Assembly (NCBI GenBank): GCA_027486415.1
Contig: JAIXPC010000002.1
Coordinates: forward strand, 310,001-374,000
Direction of reading: 5' to 3'
Origin: Sphingomonadales bacterium
GTDB lineage: Bacteria > Pseudomonadota > Alphaproteobacteria > Sphingomonadales > Sphingomonadaceae
DNA: 64,000 bases
Under the pieces are notes generated by a model. The model was not told the origin of the DNA. It ran no database searches and saw only the letters and a program-made list of their open reading frames with translations. Of the stretch, positions 62,340 to 64,000 are shown one piece after another. The position numbers and the translations under genes are program-made. Numbering within the stretch: position 1 is the stretch's first letter; each line of letters opens with the position of its first letter.

Positions 62340-63504
62340 ACTCCACTTCGTTTTCCAGGATTTCGACGATGCGGCCGCGCATCGATGCCCACGTGCTGTC
62401 CCACGACGATGTCGCCAGCTGGGCGGTGACGGCGCGGCGCCAGGCCGGGTTGGTGGCGTCGGCCATCGCAGTATCGATGGCGCGCGCAAATTCCTGTGCC
62501 GTGGCCCCGATGCGAACCAGGCCGAGCGCAGCATAAGGATTGACGACGTCGCGCACCGGGGTCGAGACGACCGGCAGACCAGCGGCCAGGAATTCCGGCG
62601 TCTTGGTCGGGCTGATGAAACGGGTGGCGTCGTTCAGCGCGAACGGCATGAAGCCGCAGTCCCAGTGATGGAGATAGGCCGGCAGTTCGGCATAGTCCCG
62701 TCCGCCCAGCCAATGGATGTTGGGGCGCAGCGGGCGACTGGCCGGATCGATCTTCACCACCGGGCCGACCATCACGAATTGCAGATCGGGCCGCAGATCG
62801 GCGAGCTGGCCCACCAGCGCCATGTCCATCCGCTCATCGATGACGCCAAAGAAGCCGACGCGTGGGTGACGGATGGCGGCAAGATCGCCTGGCTCGGCCT
62901 TCGGCGCGGCGGGATCGCGGCGGAAATGCTCCACATCGATGCTGGATGGCACCGGGTGGATGTTGCTGTGCCGGTGGCGCTTGGCCTCGTACAGGCTGTG
63001 GCCGCCGGTGAAGACCACGTGCGCCCGCGCCATCAGTTCGGCTTCAAGCTGGACAATACGGCTGTCGGCCTGCGCGAACAGCGACAGCTCGTCCATGTTG
63101 TCATAAACGGTGACGGCGGCACCGAGGTGGCGGGAGAATTCCAGCGCCATCGGCGTGTAGTACCAGGCGACGGCCGGGACCTCGCCGGCGAGCAGACGGG
63201 TGAGCAGCCCGGCGAGCACGCCATTGCGCTTCACGGCAGGCAGATCCCGGGGCAGCAGCGGCGTCGCCACGGTCACGCCCTTGTCGATCCGCAGTTGCCA
63301 GCCCGGGTCGTCGCCAATGATCAGCTCGGGCTCTTCCACATAGATCACGCGGTAATCGCGGGCGGCGCGGGTGAGCAGGTGCTGCGGTCGCTGGAAGACA
63401 AAGTTCCAGCGCAGGTGCGACAGGCACACCAGGAGCGGGCGAGTCGGGGTGAGGGCGGCGCGGACAGACAGCGGCGCGCCGCCGGCAACGGCGTTGTTCT
63501 CCAT
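62326..63504 (-). CDS. Glycosyltransferase (GT1/GT4-like)
   Basis: 392 aa. RWNFVFQRPQHLLTRAARDYRVIYVEEPE is the acceptor-side signature of glycosyltransferases often adjacent to glf. C-terminal FISPTKTPEFLAAGLPVVSTPV is the donor-binding E-x7-E region. It probably transfers galactofuranose or another sugar to a surface glycan or small molecule. First gene of the four-gene operon; no EcfG promoter found upstream. Confidence 0.9.
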   Translation of the reverse strand: MENNAVAGGAPLSVRAALTPTRPLLVCLSHLRWNFVFQRPQHLLTRAARDYRVIYVEEPELIIGDDPGWQLRIDKGVTVATPLLPRDLPAVKRNGVLAGLLTRLLAGEVPAVAWYYTPMALEFSRHLGAAVTVYDNMDELSLFAQADSRIVQLEAELMARAHVVFTGGHSLYEAKRHRHSNIHPVPSSIDVEHFRRDPAAPKAEPGDLAAIRHPRVGFFGVIDERMDMALVGQLADLRPDLQFVMVGPVVKIDPASRPLRPNIHWLGGRDYAELPAYLHHWDCGFMPFALNDATRFISPTKTPEFLAAGLPVVSTPVRDVVNPYAALGLVRIGATAQEFARAIDTAMADATNPAWRRAVTAQLATSSWDSTWASMRGRIVEILENEVEYADA

Positions 63505-63645
63505 GGTTTTCACCTTCAGCGGACGGTCTCGCAGACGTGCGTGACCATCCCGGACAATCGCTGAAGGCCGGCATTGTTCCCTGCCCTGCTGCCGCACCCC
63601 CGGCGCGCGCTGCCGCCAAGTGCCTGTTTGCAATCCACAACAAAG

Positions 63646-63672
63646 CGGGCCCGCAGGGTCACTGCGGGCCCG
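63646..63672 (-). terminator. Terminator of the DUF2383 gene
   Basis: Perfect 11-bp hairpin CGGGCCCGCAG / CTGCGGGCCCG with a 5-base loop, followed on the minus strand by CTTTGTTGT. It lies between the DUF2383 gene and the glycosyltransferase gene. Confidence 0.75.
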
Positions 63673-63693
63673 AAGGGCAACCGGGAACCGGCG

Positions 63694-64000
63694 TCAGAGC
63701 GTTGCGCGCATTTCGGCAAACACGCTCTGGTCGGCGCGCACCTCGTCGTGCAGATCTGCCACCATCTGACGTTCGCTGGCGTCAAGATCGCTGTCGTTCA
63801 GGGCATTTTCGATGGCCTCCAGAAAAGCGCTCTCGCCGCGCTCCACTTCGGCCAGCGCCGCCTTGGTGTCGTCCTGCACCAGCGACCTGAGGTTGAGGAA
63901 CAGCCGGTGCGCCGCGCCCGTCACCGTGCCTTCATCGCGGGCCCGCGACATGCCGGGCATCACCGTGGCGAATTCCTCGATCAGATTGGCGCGTTCATGG
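63694..64000 (-). CDS. DUF2383/PA2169-type four-helix-bundle protein (5' truncated at window edge)
   Basis: 102 residues visible; the frame stays open to the end of the window, so the N-terminus is outside. The visible part (AAHRLFLNLRSLVQDDTKAALAEVERGE ... DLHDEVRADQSVFAEM) has the pattern of ferritin-like DUF2383 proteins, which are often stress-induced. A start at 63963 or 63960 would cut the first helix and is unlikely. Confidence 0.78.
   Translation of the reverse strand, partial: HERANLIEEFATVMPGMSRARDEGTVTGAAHRLFLNLRSLVQDDTKAALAEVERGESAFLEAIENALNDSDLDASERQMVADLHDEVRADQSVFAEMRATL

Noticed and set aside
63505-63620. Possible EcfG promoter upstream of the glycosyltransferase (GGAAC-N16-GATT)
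   Set aside because: The -10 element lacks GTT, so the match is no better than chance.

Overview
The window is high-GC, densely packed chromosomal DNA from an alphaproteobacterium, most likely of the order Sphingomonadales. This is inferred from the EcfG/NepR/PhyR stress module, MucR, RegB/ActR, MmcB with an alphaproteobacterial LexA box, DUF1491, long HPF, and the gene neighbourhood hemJ-hemE / ppsR-maf-aroE-coaE-dnaQ. No insertion sequence, prophage, integrase or CRISPR array was seen. The window appears to hold the chromosomal origin and its centromere.

Layout. 1-6 kb: mnmE (5' end missing), mnmG, rsmG, parA, parB, with two perfect 16-bp parS palindromes, one just before mnmG and one inside rsmG. 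5-9.5 kb (minus strand): DUF3576 lipoprotein, leuS, lptE, holA. 9.8-11.2 kb: a putative outer-membrane barrel protein and a YggS PLP-binding protein. 11.2-19.8 kb (minus): corC, ybeY, phoH, miaB, plsC, fur, mucR, rimI, tsaB, a RutE/HadB-type nitroreductase, an Nfu Fe-S protein and a universal stress protein. 19.8-23.1 kb: a methyltransferase, then comF-grxC-nitrilase-DUF1178 and tRNA-Arg(CCU).

23.1-28.7 kb is a general-stress-response island: DUF4142 lipoprotein, a small membrane protein, dps, ecfG-nepR diverging from phyR, a small conserved protein, an HWE histidine kinase and a PRC-barrel protein. Four promoters of the EcfG type (GGAAC-N16-nGTT) can be read directly, so the regulator and several outputs lie together. 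28.7-37.9 kb: hrpB, hemJ and hemE run leftward, and ppsR, maf, aroE, coaE, dnaQ, hpf and ptsN run rightward. Between them is a 367-bp gap with two perfect DnaA boxes, one near-perfect box, a 31% GC segment and several repeats: the proposed oriC. The parS pair is about 30 kb away.

37.9-51 kb: DUF1491, a cell-wall hydrolase, mmcB under a LexA box, the ActR/RegB redox pair, an ankyrin protein, a SCO copper chaperone, ycgN, a YgjP-like metalloprotein, a bacterial ACE-like M2 peptidase, an M48 protease-DsbA-hydrolase operon, and lptB-rpoN. 51-59.5 kb: a TauE/SafE permease, ftsK, a UbiH-type hydroxylase, a Baeyer-Villiger monooxygenase, the operon thioredoxin/TPR-LON-Trm112, and tRNA-Gly(GCC). 59.6-64 kb: a SemiSWEET transporter and an overlapping four-gene operon (glycosyltransferase, UDP-galactopyranose mutase, GntA-like N-hydroxylase, DUF1989), then a partial DUF2383 gene. 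That operon is the least understood unit here. All calls come from reading the sequence; no database search was run.
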